NCBI GenBank assembly: GCA_937930165.1
Contig: CALGVL010000377.1
Coordinates: forward strand, 1 to 5,347
Reading direction: 5' to 3'
DNA from: an uncultured Acetobacteraceae bacterium
Lineage (GTDB): Bacteria; Pseudomonadota; Alphaproteobacteria; Acetobacterales; Acetobacteraceae
Length of the DNA: 5,347 bases
Shown here in pieces: positions 1 to 5,061 of this stretch. The first letter of the stretch is position 1. Every line of letters starts with the position of its first letter. The notes under the pieces were generated by a model that was not told the origin of the DNA, made no database searches, and worked only from the letters and a program-made list of their open reading frames with translations. A program made the translations under genes and the position numbers.

Positions 1-733
1 TGCCGTTGGACTCGACCCGGCCGCGCCGTTGCAGCCAGAGGGCCACCGCCCAGCAGAGCATTGCCCAGGCGGCGCCGAGGCACCAGCCGGCGAGGACATC
101 CGTGGGCCAGTGGACGCCGAGATAGATCCGGCTGGTCCCAACCAGCAGCGTCAGCAGCACCGCGATGGCGACGATATAGGCCCGCAGCCGCCGCCGCGGC
201 TGGATGCGCGCGAGAAGGGTGCCGAGCGTCAGGTAGGTAATGGCCGAGAGCATCGCATGGCCGCTCGGGAAGCTCGCTGTGTAGACGGCGGCCGCATGCG
301 GCACGAGATCCGGCCGCGGCCGCTCGAATCCCAGCTTCAGCAGGGTGCTGAGCAGCGTGCCGCCGCCGACCGAGACAAGGACCAGCAGCGCCGCCCCCCG
401 TTTCCGGGCCAGCGCCAGGAAGCCTGCCACGGCCAGGGTGACAAATGTCAGGACCACGGTGCTGCCGAGGCTGGTGATGTCCCGTGCCGCCTCCTCCAGC
501 CAGCGGGGGCCGAGCGGGTCCGAGGGATCCGCCGGGTTGCGGAAGGCGAGGAGGAGGGCGCGGTCGAAGGAGCGGGTTTCACCCTCGAGCACCTCGACGG
601 CGAGCTTGCCGAAGGCGAGGAGCGTGCCGGCAGTGACGAGCAGAAGCACCGGCAGGAGGAGTTCCCGGCGCCCCAGATAGGCCATCAGCCATCCGAAACG
701 GCTGCCTGCCTCCGTGCCGGGGGCCGGCTGCAT
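1..733 (-). CDS. PAP2-superfamily membrane phosphatase (C-terminus outside window)
   Basis: Reading the minus strand from ATG 733 gives 244 residues with no stop before the window edge, so the 3' end is missing. The complete PAP2 phosphatase signature is visible: K133-x6-R140-P141, the P156-S-G-H159 motif, and S201-R202-x5-H208-x3-D212. In the family, H159 and H208 are catalytic histidines and the Lys/Arg residues bind phosphate. Hydrophobic stretches near residues 25-43, 91-109, 112-132, 160-175, 185-199 and 212-234 fit the usual six-helix integral membrane fold. Members dephosphorylate lipid phosphates such as phosphatidic acid, undecaprenyl pyrophosphate or phosphatidylglycerol phosphate; the substrate here cannot be decided. 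A GGAGG at 744-748 serves either ATG 733 (10-base spacing) or an in-frame GTG at 736 (7-base spacing). It lies about 50 bases downstream of tRNA-Gly on the same strand and may be read through from it. The family call is secure; the exact start is uncertain by one codon. Confidence 0.93.
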   Translation of the reverse strand, partial: MQPAPGTEAGSRFGWLMAYLGRRELLLPVLLLVTAGTLLAFGKLAVEVLEGETRSFDRALLLAFRNPADPSDPLGPRWLEEAARDITSLGSTVVLTFVTLAVAGFLALARKRGAALLVLVSVGGGTLLSTLLKLGFERPRPDLVPHAAAVYTASFPSGHAMLSAITYLTLGTLLARIQPRRRLRAYIVAIAVLLTLLVGTSRIYLGVHWPTDVLAGWCLGAAWAMLCWAVALWLQRRGRVESNG

Positions 734-786
734 CACTGCAACGCCTCCGAACCCATGTGATCGGCGCCCCGGCTGTCTGGGATTTC

Positions 787-861
787 TGGAGCGGGCGATG
801 GGAATCGAACCCACGACATTCAGCTTGGGAAGCTGACGTTCTACCTCTGAACTACGCCCGC
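787..861 (-). tRNA. tRNA-Gly, anticodon CCC, with encoded CCA
   Basis: The minus strand folds into a full cloverleaf. The acceptor stem pairs GCGGGCG (861-855) with CGCCCGC (797-791), followed by discriminator U at 790 and a genomically encoded CCA at 789-787. The anticodon stem pairs UCAGC with GCUGA around the loop UUCCCAA, so the anticodon is CCC and reads GGG glycine codons. The T arm carries the standard GGUUCGAUUCC sequence. The body is 72 nt plus CCA. It is divergent from metZ and lies upstream of the PAP2 gene on the same strand. No clear intrinsic terminator is visible between it and that gene. Confidence 0.97.
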
Positions 862-873
862 CCAGGGCGCATA

Positions 874-902
874 GAGATACCGGAGGCTTGCCCCGGGGGC
901 AA
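874..902 (-). promoter_or_regulatory. Candidate sigma70-type promoter of tRNA-Gly
   Basis: On the minus strand TTGCCC (902-897) is followed after 17 bases by TATCTC (879-874), and the tRNA 5' end lies 12 bases beyond. Transcription would begin near 867, giving a very short 5' leader for RNase P to remove. Both hexamers are imperfect matches to the TTGACA/TATAAT consensus. The call rests on spacing and position only. Confidence 0.5.
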
Positions 903-903
903 G
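887..903. repeat. Palindrome shared by two divergent -35 elements
   Basis: CTTGCCCC and GGGGCAAG form a perfect 8-base inverted repeat around one central G at 895. Because of the symmetry each strand carries TTGCCC. The divergent candidate promoters of tRNA-Gly and metZ therefore overlap at their -35 boxes. It could alternatively be a protein-binding operator. Confidence 0.6.
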
Positions 904-917
904 GCGGGCGGTAGAAC
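888..917 (+). promoter_or_regulatory. Candidate promoter of the metZ leader
   Basis: On the plus strand TTGCCC (888-893) is followed after 18 bases by TAGAAC (912-917), which would start transcription near 924, just ahead of the riboswitch. Each hexamer matches four of six consensus positions. Its -35 lies in the same palindrome as the divergent tRNA promoter. A transcript that includes the riboswitch needs a start upstream of 941, which this would provide. Inferred, not proven. Confidence 0.4.
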
Positions 918-921
918 CTTC

Positions 922-942
922 GCCTCCCCGGACCGGGGAGGC
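922..942. repeat. Strong GC hairpin immediately 5' of the riboswitch
   Basis: GCCTCCCCGG (922-931) and CCGGGGAGGC (933-942) are perfect 10-base arms around a single A. In RNA the innermost pairs would open to make a loop. It has no U tract on either strand, so it is unlikely to be an intrinsic terminator. Its last two bases (941-942) are also the first two of riboswitch helix P1, so the two helices abut or compete slightly. If the proposed promoter is right, this hairpin would cap the 5' end of the transcript. Confidence 0.55.
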
Positions 943-1067
943 TCGCGATTTGTCCGGCCAGCTTGCGGCGAGCCCCTGTACAGGGTCATCCACTGGTGGT
1001 GAGAAGGCCCAGGGTCCCGGTCGGCGCCATGCGTCAACCGGAGAGAAACAAACGCGCTAAACGGCCG
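941..1067 (+). promoter_or_regulatory. SAM-II riboswitch with a large internal insertion
   Basis: The sequence blocks of the SAM-II (metA-motif) class appear in order. P1 is GCTCGC (941-946) pairing perfectly with GCGAGC (968-973). The conserved GATTTG follows P1 directly (947-952). Then come the 5' pseudoknot strand CGGCC (955-959), the conserved GCTTGC (961-966) and, downstream, an A-rich strand (1046-1055) leading into the conserved GCTAAA (1056-1061). The 3' pseudoknot strand GGCCG (1063-1067) is fully complementary to 955-959. In ordinary SAM-II RNAs the P1 3' strand runs almost directly into the A-rich segment; here about 72 nt (974-1045) intervene. The class is known from alphaproteobacteria upstream of methionine-biosynthesis genes including metZ, which is exactly what follows. 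SAM binding is expected to lock the pseudoknot and lower metZ expression. The motif match is strong; function of this interrupted version is inferred. Confidence 0.82.
974..1041 (+). other. Structured insertion inside the SAM-II core
   Basis: The bases between P1 and the A-rich strand can fold into consecutive hairpins. CCCT and AGGG (974-977/982-985) pair around GTAC. TCA-CCA and TGG-TGA (986-1002) pair with one bulged T around a four-base loop. CCGGT (1017-1021) pairs with ACCGG (1037-1041) around a 15-base loop containing GGCGCC. The first hairpin abuts P1 directly and could stack on it. No coding potential was recognised. Pairings were found by eye, without energy calculation. Confidence 0.5.
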
Positions 1068-1094
1068 TTGGGGGTTGCCGCCGGTGCCCCCACG
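1066..1094 (+). promoter_or_regulatory. Candidate expression-platform hairpin competing with the pseudoknot
   Basis: A CG-T-GGGGG strand (1066-1074, T1068 bulged) can pair with CCCCC-A-CG (1087-1094) around a 12-base loop. It uses bases 1066-1067, which are also the last two of the SAM-II pseudoknot strand, so the two structures would compete. It has no U tract, so it is not an obvious intrinsic terminator. It could act as an alternative fold that frees or hides the downstream leader. Visual prediction only. Confidence 0.35.
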
Positions 1095-1144
1095 CTCCGT
1101 GAAGGGGCCGGACGCCGCGTGTTCTGCAAGGTGCCCCTGCCGCG

Positions 1145-2362
1145 ATGTCCAGATCCCTGCCCCAGCGCCCTCTCCGCCCCGCCACGCTCCTGGTCCGCGG
1201 CGGCACGAACCGAAGCAATTTCGACGAGACCTCGGAGGCGCTCTTCCTCACCTCCGGCTTCGTCTATGACAGCGCCGCCCAGGCCGAGGCGACCTTCAAC
1301 GGCACGGCGCAGCATTTCCAGTATTCCCGCTTCGGCAACCCCACCGTGCAGATGCTGGAGGCCCGGCTGGCCGCGCTGGAAGGCGCCGAAGCCTGCCGCA
1401 TGACCCCGACCGGCATGGCCGCCGTCCATGCCGCCCTGCTGGCGCATCTGAAGGCAGGAGACCGGGTCGTCGCCTCCCGCGCCCTGTTCGGCTCCTGTCA
1501 CTGGATCGTCTCCACCCTGCTGCCGCGCTACGGCATCCAGGGCGAGTTCGTGGACGGCAGCGACCTGGCCCAGTGGGAGAAGGCGCTGTCCACCCCGGCC
1601 GCGCTGGTGCTGCTGGAAACCCCCTCCAACCCGATGCTGGAGCTGGTGGACCTGCCGGCGGTGGCGGCGCTGGCGCACAAGGCCGGGGCGATCGTGGTGG
1701 TGGACAATGTCTTTGCCACGCCCCTGCTGCAGAAGCCGCTGCAGCAGGGTGCCGATGTGGTGGTCTATTCCTGCACCAAGCACATGGATGGGCAGGGGCG
1801 GGTCCTCGGCGGTGCGGTGCTGGGCTCGCGGAAATGGATCGAGGAGGTGCTGCAGCCCTTCACCCGCAACACCGGCGCCTCCCTCTCCCCCTTCAATGCC
1901 TGGGTCATCCTGAAGGGGCTGGAGACGATGGCGCTGCGCGTCAACGCCATGTGCCGTAGCGCCTCCGCCATTGCCGATTTCCTCTCGGAACGGGCCGAGG
2001 TCTCGCGCGTGCTCTATCCCTTCCGCGCCGACCATCCGCAGCATGCGCTGGCCAAGCGGCTGATGTCGGGCGGCGGTACCATGGTCACCTTCGATCTCGC
2101 CGGAAAGGAGGCCGCCTTCCGCTTCTGCGATGCGCTGCAGATCATCGACATCTCCAACAATCTCGGCGATGCCAAGAGCATGGTGACGCACCCTGCCACC
2201 ACCACGCATATGCGCATCGGTGCGGAGGAGCGGGCGCGGCTCGGCATCACCGATGGCACGATCCGGCTTTCGGTCGGGCTGGAGGATGTCGCGGATCTGA
2301 TCGAGGATCTCGCCCAGGCGCTGGACGCGCTGGATGGGGCCCTCGCCCGCGCGGCGGAGTAG
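1145..2362 (+). CDS. metZ: O-succinylhomoserine sulfhydrylase
   Basis: This is a 405-residue cytoplasmic PLP enzyme of the Cys/Met-metabolism family (fold type I). It converts O-succinylhomoserine and sulfide directly to homocysteine for methionine synthesis. Visible features are Y60-S-R62 with FGNPT (63-67), which contacts PLP phosphate from the neighbouring subunit; ETPSNP (158-163); D187, which binds the PLP pyridine nitrogen; the Schiff-base lysine K212 in YSCTKHMDGQGR; SLSPFNAW (246-253); THPATTTH (348-355); and R374, which should bind the substrate carboxylate. The GQGR after the lysine, the GDAKSMVTHP block and the N-terminal RGGTNRSNFDETSEALFLTSGFVY fit MetZ better than MetB or MetC. 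ATG 1145 is the most upstream start available in frame and gives the normal N-terminus; its Shine-Dalgarno (AAGG, 1128-1131) is weak and distant, consistent with a regulated start. The gene lies downstream of a SAM-II riboswitch, supporting SAM feedback control. Confidence 0.95.
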   Translation: MSRSLPQRPLRPATLLVRGGTNRSNFDETSEALFLTSGFVYDSAAQAEATFNGTAQHFQYSRFGNPTVQMLEARLAALEGAEACRMTPTGMAAVHAALLAHLKAGDRVVASRALFGSCHWIVSTLLPRYGIQGEFVDGSDLAQWEKALSTPAALVLLETPSNPMLELVDLPAVAALAHKAGAIVVVDNVFATPLLQKPLQQGADVVVYSCTKHMDGQGRVLGGAVLGSRKWIEEVLQPFTRNTGASLSPFNAWVILKGLETMALRVNAMCRSASAIADFLSERAEVSRVLYPFRADHPQHALAKRLMSGGGTMVTFDLAGKEAAFRFCDALQIIDISNNLGDAKSMVTHPATTTHMRIGAEERARLGITDGTIRLSVGLEDVADLIEDLAQALDALDGALARAAE

Positions 2363-2401
2363 CGCCGGGTGCAGCGGCGCGCCTTCGCGACGGAGTAGCG
2401 C
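2351..2401. repeat. Direct repeat of the metZ 3' end
   Basis: A 15-base segment at 2351-2365, which includes the last codons and TAG stop of metZ, recurs at 2387-2401 with one mismatch; 11 bases (CGGAGTAGCGC) are identical. The copies are 36 bases apart. This looks like a small local duplication of the gene tail and has no obvious function. Confidence 0.6.
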
Positions 2402-2406
2402 GCCGC
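2374..2406 (+). terminator. GC-rich stem-loop between metZ and the LysE gene
   Basis: GCGGCGCG (2374-2381) pairs with CGCGCCGC (2399-2406) around a 17-base loop. No U tract follows, so it may attenuate readthrough or protect the metZ mRNA 3' end rather than terminate fully. Its 3' arm overlaps the second copy of the direct repeat. The terminator label is tentative. Confidence 0.3.
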
Positions 2407-2436
2407 CCCGCCGGCATGGCAGGCTGGCGGGACGGG

Positions 2437-2443
2437 AAGAGGG
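2437..2443 (+). promoter_or_regulatory. Ribosome binding site deciding the LysE start
   Basis: AAGAGGG at 2437-2443 is the only good Shine-Dalgarno near this gene. Its GAGG core is one base from ATG 2444, too close, and seven bases from ATG 2450, which is near optimal. It therefore favours the shorter protein. Confidence 0.6.
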
Positions 2444-2449
2444 ATGCCG

Positions 2450-3058
2450 ATGACGCTGGAGACCTGGACTGCCTTCGCCCTCGCCTCGGTTGCCGTGCTG
2501 GCGATCCCGGGGCCGACCATCCTGCTGGTGATCGGCCAGTCGCTCGGCGGCGGCAGGCGGAATGCGCTGCCCCTGGTCGCCGGCGTCGCGCTCGGCGACC
2601 TCACCGCCATGACCCTTTCCCTGGCCGGGCTGGGGGCGCTGCTGGCGGCCTCGGCCACGCTGTTCAACCTGCTGAAATGGGCGGGCGCGGCCTATCTGAT
2701 CTGGCTCGGCGTGAAGCTCTGGCGCGCCCCGGCCGAGGCGGGCGCGGCGCCGCTCACGGCGCGGCGGGCCATGCGCGAAGCCTATGTGGTCACCGCCCTG
2801 AACCCCAAGAGCATCGCCTTCTTCCTGGCCTTCGTGCCGCAATTCATCGATCCGGCGGCGCCCTTCGCGGCGCAGGCGGTGGTGCTCGTGATCACCTTCG
2901 TGTGCTTGGCTGCGCTGAATGCCGGGCTCTATGCGCTGCTGGCGGCGCGGCTGTCCGGCGCGGTGACGAGGCCAGCGGTGCGGCGCGGCTTCAACCGGCT
3001 GGGCGGCTCCATCCTGATCGGCGCCGGCCTGGCCACGGCGGCGATGCGCCGGGCCTGA
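2450..3058 (+). CDS. LysE/RhtB-family amino-acid exporter
   Basis: From ATG 2450 this is a 202-residue inner-membrane protein, normal size for the LysE/RhtB superfamily of small amino-acid effluxers. The family pattern is clear: an N-terminal helix with A-I-P-G-P-T (near 19-24), the polar GQSLGGGRRNALPLVAGVALGD loop (near 29-50), a second helix, the amphipathic LLKWAGAAYLIWLGVKLWR segment (near 73-91), the AYVVTALNPKSIAFFLAFVPQF region (near 109-130), and two C-terminal helices. An upstream in-frame ATG at 2444 is less likely: the GAGG at 2439-2442 lies only one base from it but seven bases from ATG 2450. Typical substrates are homoserine, threonine, lysine or related compounds, and none can be assigned here. 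It sits 87 bases after metZ and 7 before apaG, so it may share SAM-controlled transcription. Confidence 0.9.
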   Translation: MTLETWTAFALASVAVLAIPGPTILLVIGQSLGGGRRNALPLVAGVALGDLTAMTLSLAGLGALLAASATLFNLLKWAGAAYLIWLGVKLWRAPAEAGAAPLTARRAMREAYVVTALNPKSIAFFLAFVPQFIDPAAPFAAQAVVLVITFVCLAALNAGLYALLAARLSGAVTRPAVRRGFNRLGGSILIGAGLATAAMRRA

Positions 3059-3065
3059 CTGTGCC

Positions 3066-3476
3066 ATGGCGACCATTCCCGCCTACACGCAGGTCACCCG
3101 CGACATCCGGGTGACGGTGCGCGCCTTCTACCTCGCCGACCAGTCGGAGCCGGAGCGCGGGCATTTCGTCTGGGCCTATCGCATCACCATTGCCAATGAG
3201 GGGCGGCAGACCGTGCAGCTCCTCAAGCGTACCTGGCTCATCACCGACGCGCAGGGGCGCACGCAGCGCGTGCATGGCGACGGGGTGGTGGGAGAGCAGC
3301 CGGTGCTCGAACCGGGGGAGAGCTTCGAATACACCTCCGGCACGCCTCTCGCGACGCCCTCCGGCTTCATGCGCGGCACTTATCACATGGTGGTCAGCGA
3401 CACGGGCGAGAGTTTCGACGTGGTCATCCCGACCTTCAGCCTGGACAGCCCGCACCAGCCCGGCCAGGTCCACTGA
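3066..3476 (+). CDS. apaG: ApaG-domain protein
   Basis: This is a 136-residue soluble protein that consists essentially of a single ApaG domain (immunoglobulin-like beta sandwich), close to the usual 125-135 residues. The diagnostic block is intact at 71-106: GDGVVGEQPVLEPG, then FEYTSGTPLATPSG and a conserved MRGTY. The upstream FVWAYRITIANEG (34-46) and LLKRTWLITDAQG (52-64) strands are also typical. ApaG was first linked to cobalt/magnesium resistance and to the apaH region in enterobacteria; its biochemical role remains poorly defined. The ATG lies 7 bases after the exporter stop without a clear Shine-Dalgarno, suggesting translational coupling. Proximity of metZ and apaG is a recurrent alphaproteobacterial arrangement (from memory), supporting a shared transcript. 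Confidence 0.94.
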   Translation: MATIPAYTQVTRDIRVTVRAFYLADQSEPERGHFVWAYRITIANEGRQTVQLLKRTWLITDAQGRTQRVHGDGVVGEQPVLEPGESFEYTSGTPLATPSGFMRGTYHMVVSDTGESFDVVIPTFSLDSPHQPGQVH

Positions 3477-3480
3477 GCGC

Positions 3481-3496
3481 CGGTTTCACGGTTTCA
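3481..3496. repeat. Tandem 8-base repeat after apaG
   Basis: CGGTTTCA occurs twice head-to-tail at 3481-3488 and 3489-3496, starting four bases after the apaG stop. It could be a small slippage duplication or a paired binding site; nothing distinguishes these. Confidence 0.5.
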
Positions 3497-3536
3497 GCCC
3501 AGCCCCGTCGCCGCGCTTGACGGCCGGCGCCTCCTC

Positions 3537-3554
3537 GCCCTTTGCTGGAAGGGC
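3537..3554 (+). terminator. Candidate stem-loop ending the metZ-apaG unit
   Basis: GCCCTT (3537-3542) and AAGGGC (3549-3554) form a perfect six-base stem with a six-base loop about 60 bases after the apaG stop. It is well placed to end the upstream transcript, but no U-rich tail follows, so it is not a textbook intrinsic terminator. Confidence 0.35.
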
Positions 3555-3603
3555 AGTAACGCGGACGAACGCGCGTGCGATGGGAGGAAACCGAGGGCGA
3601 AGG

Positions 3604-3639
3604 ATGTCGAGGGGCGGCTCTGCCCCGGCGACTGTTTGA
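3604..3639 (+). other. Possible 11-codon upstream ORF with overlapping stem-loop
   Basis: ATG 3604 is preceded by GAGGG (3593-3597) at six-base spacing and opens an 11-codon reading frame, MSRGGSAPATV, ending at TGA 3637-3639. The frame spans a small hairpin pairing GGGGC (3611-3615) with GCCCC (3622-3626). The peptide has no run of one amino acid of the kind seen in classical attenuator leaders. It may be chance in GC-rich DNA. The rest of the 253-base gap between apaG and the binding-protein gene shows no convincing promoter or RNA gene. Confidence 0.2.
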
Positions 3640-3729
3640 TCTGTCGGCATAACCGGCCCTGCTCCTCCTCCCGCCTCGCCACGGCGTCCCATCGGCTGCT
3701 GAGGCGGCGCGTCTGGGAGGAAACAGGAA

Positions 3730-5061
3730 ATGGAAACGAACCGATCCACGCGACGCGGCCTGTTGCAGGCGGGCGCGGCGCTCGGCTTGGCGGTGACCGT
3801 GCCGGCTCAGGTGCGGGCGCAGGGTCCGGCGCGCGGGGAACCCCTGCGGGTCGGCGTGATGACCGACCTGTCCGGTCCCTTCGCCGGCGCTGGCAGCCAG
3901 CCGCTGTTCTGGGGCGCCGAGGTCGCCATCGAATTGTTCAATGAGCGCGGCGGCGTGGACGGCCGCCCCGTCCAGGCCGTGACCGCCGACAGCCAGAGCA
4001 AGGCCGACACCGCCATCAATGAGGCCGAGCGGCTGCTGGGCCAGGAAGGGCTGGAGGTGGTGACGGGCATCTACTCCTCCGCCCATGCCGTGCCGCTCTC
4101 CGGCCGCTTCGAGCAGGCGCGGAAGATCATGTGGATTACCAGCGCCATTTCCTCCGCCGTTCTGAAGGATCGGCACCTGCGCTACGTGTTCCGCCCGACG
4201 GTGCATTCGGACCAGTATGCCGAGGCCTCCACCGCCTTCATTCGTGAACATGCGCAGAAGGGGCTCGGCATGGCGCCGGAGCGCGTGCGGCTTGCCGTCA
4301 TCTATGAGGACGGGCCCTACGGCACCGGCGTCGCGACGGGGCTGGAGCAGCAGGCCAAGGCCCAGAACATGAACATCGTGCTGAAGGAGGCCTATGCCGC
4401 CACCGCCGCCGATCTCTCCACCCTGGTGACCAAGCTGCGGCGGGAGCGGCCGGATGTGATCCTGCACACCGGCTACAACCCCGACATCACGCTGTTCCTG
4501 CGCCAGGCAAAGTCCGGCGGCCTGCGCTTCAAGGCATTGATCGGACATGGCGCCGGCTATTCGCAGATCGACCGGCTGACCGAGACCTTCGGGAAGGATG
4601 TGAATCACTTCTGCAACGTGGATCCGGCCGCGACCGAGATGCTGGACTGGTCGAAGCTGCGGCCGGGTGTCGGCGATCTGGCAAAGGCCTTCGTCGAGCG
4701 CTTCCGGGCCAAGCACCCGATGCGCGACCTGCCGACCCACGCCTCCATGGGCTTCAACAATACCTGGATCTTCCTGGAGCACGTGCTGAAGCCCGCGGTG
4801 CGGAAGACCGGCGGCATGTCCGCCGATGCGCTGCGCGAGGCGGCGCTGCAGGTGGACATCCCGATCGGCGGCACCATCCAGGGCTATGGCGTGAAATTCA
4901 ACCCGCCGGAGGATGTGATGGCCGGGCAGAATGCGCGCAGCATCGCCGTGGTGATGCAGTTCGAGGACGGCAGGTCGCATGTGGTCTGGCCGGATGCCAT
5001 TGCCGGCCGGCCGCCGGTGCTGCCTCTGCCGGCTTCCAACGCTTTCGCGGCGCGCTCGTGA
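3730..5061 (+). CDS. Branched-chain-amino-acid-type ABC transporter substrate-binding protein (Tat-exported)
   Basis: This 443-residue periplasmic protein belongs to the LivK-like type I periplasmic-binding family. The N-terminus looks like a Tat signal: STRRGLLQ with twin arginines at 8-9, a hydrophobic stretch (about 11-25) and a probable signal-peptidase site after VRA (28-30). The mature part opens with LRVGVMTDLSGPFAGAG and continues with GAEVAIELFNERGGVDGRPVQAVTADSQSKADTAINEAERLL, the hallmark first lobe. Later come SSAHAVPLSGRFEQARKIMW and VRLAVIYEDGPYGTGVATGLEQQAK, and the second-lobe segment RPDVILHTGYNPDITLFLRQAK. A strong GGGAGG (3715-3720) nine bases before ATG 3730 supports the start. 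It overlaps the ATPase gene by four bases. Relatives bind branched-chain amino acids but also amides, aromatics or other small solutes, so the ligand is open. Confidence 0.93.
   Translation: METNRSTRRGLLQAGAALGLAVTVPAQVRAQGPARGEPLRVGVMTDLSGPFAGAGSQPLFWGAEVAIELFNERGGVDGRPVQAVTADSQSKADTAINEAERLLGQEGLEVVTGIYSSAHAVPLSGRFEQARKIMWITSAISSAVLKDRHLRYVFRPTVHSDQYAEASTAFIREHAQKGLGMAPERVRLAVIYEDGPYGTGVATGLEQQAKAQNMNIVLKEAYAATAADLSTLVTKLRRERPDVILHTGYNPDITLFLRQAKSGGLRFKALIGHGAGYSQIDRLTETFGKDVNHFCNVDPAATEMLDWSKLRPGVGDLAKAFVERFRAKHPMRDLPTHASMGFNNTWIFLEHVLKPAVRKTGGMSADALREAALQVDIPIGGTIQGYGVKFNPPEDVMAGQNARSIAVVMQFEDGRSHVVWPDAIAGRPPVLPLPASNAFAARS

Noticed and set aside
29..760. Long plus-strand open frame across the left edge
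   Set aside because: It is antisense to the PAP2 gene, whose complete catalytic motif set is on the minus strand. The plus frame is rich in Arg, Gly, Glu and Gln with no recognisable domain, typical of GC-rich shadow frames.
887..942. Two inverted repeats as intrinsic terminators
   Set aside because: Neither is followed by a U tract on either strand, and no upstream gene faces them. Promoter or leader-structure roles fit better.
757..1002. 81-codon plus-strand frame reading SGRWESNPRHSAWEADVLPLNYARP
   Set aside because: This is the familiar false protein produced by translating the antisense of tRNA-Gly; the tRNA cloverleaf accounts for the sequence.
941..1067. SAH, SAM-I or SAM-V riboswitch as an alternative
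   Set aside because: The ordered GATTTG, GCTTGC and GCTAAA blocks with an H-type pseudoknot fit SAM-II. A SAM-I four-way junction or an SAH-type layout is not seen, and the downstream gene is metZ rather than ahcY.
1034..3076. 680-codon minus-strand open frame
   Set aside because: It lies antisense across metZ and the LysE gene. Its Gly/Arg/His/Gln-rich composition has no domain, while the plus strand encodes intact conserved proteins throughout.
3486..3749. 87-codon minus-strand frame in the apaG to binding-protein gap
   Set aside because: It overlaps the ribosome binding site and start of the next gene and has no recognisable features; not supported as a gene.
3436..4980. 514-codon minus-strand open frame
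   Set aside because: It is antisense to the substrate-binding protein and the apaG tail. Composition is that of a shadow frame and no family features are visible.
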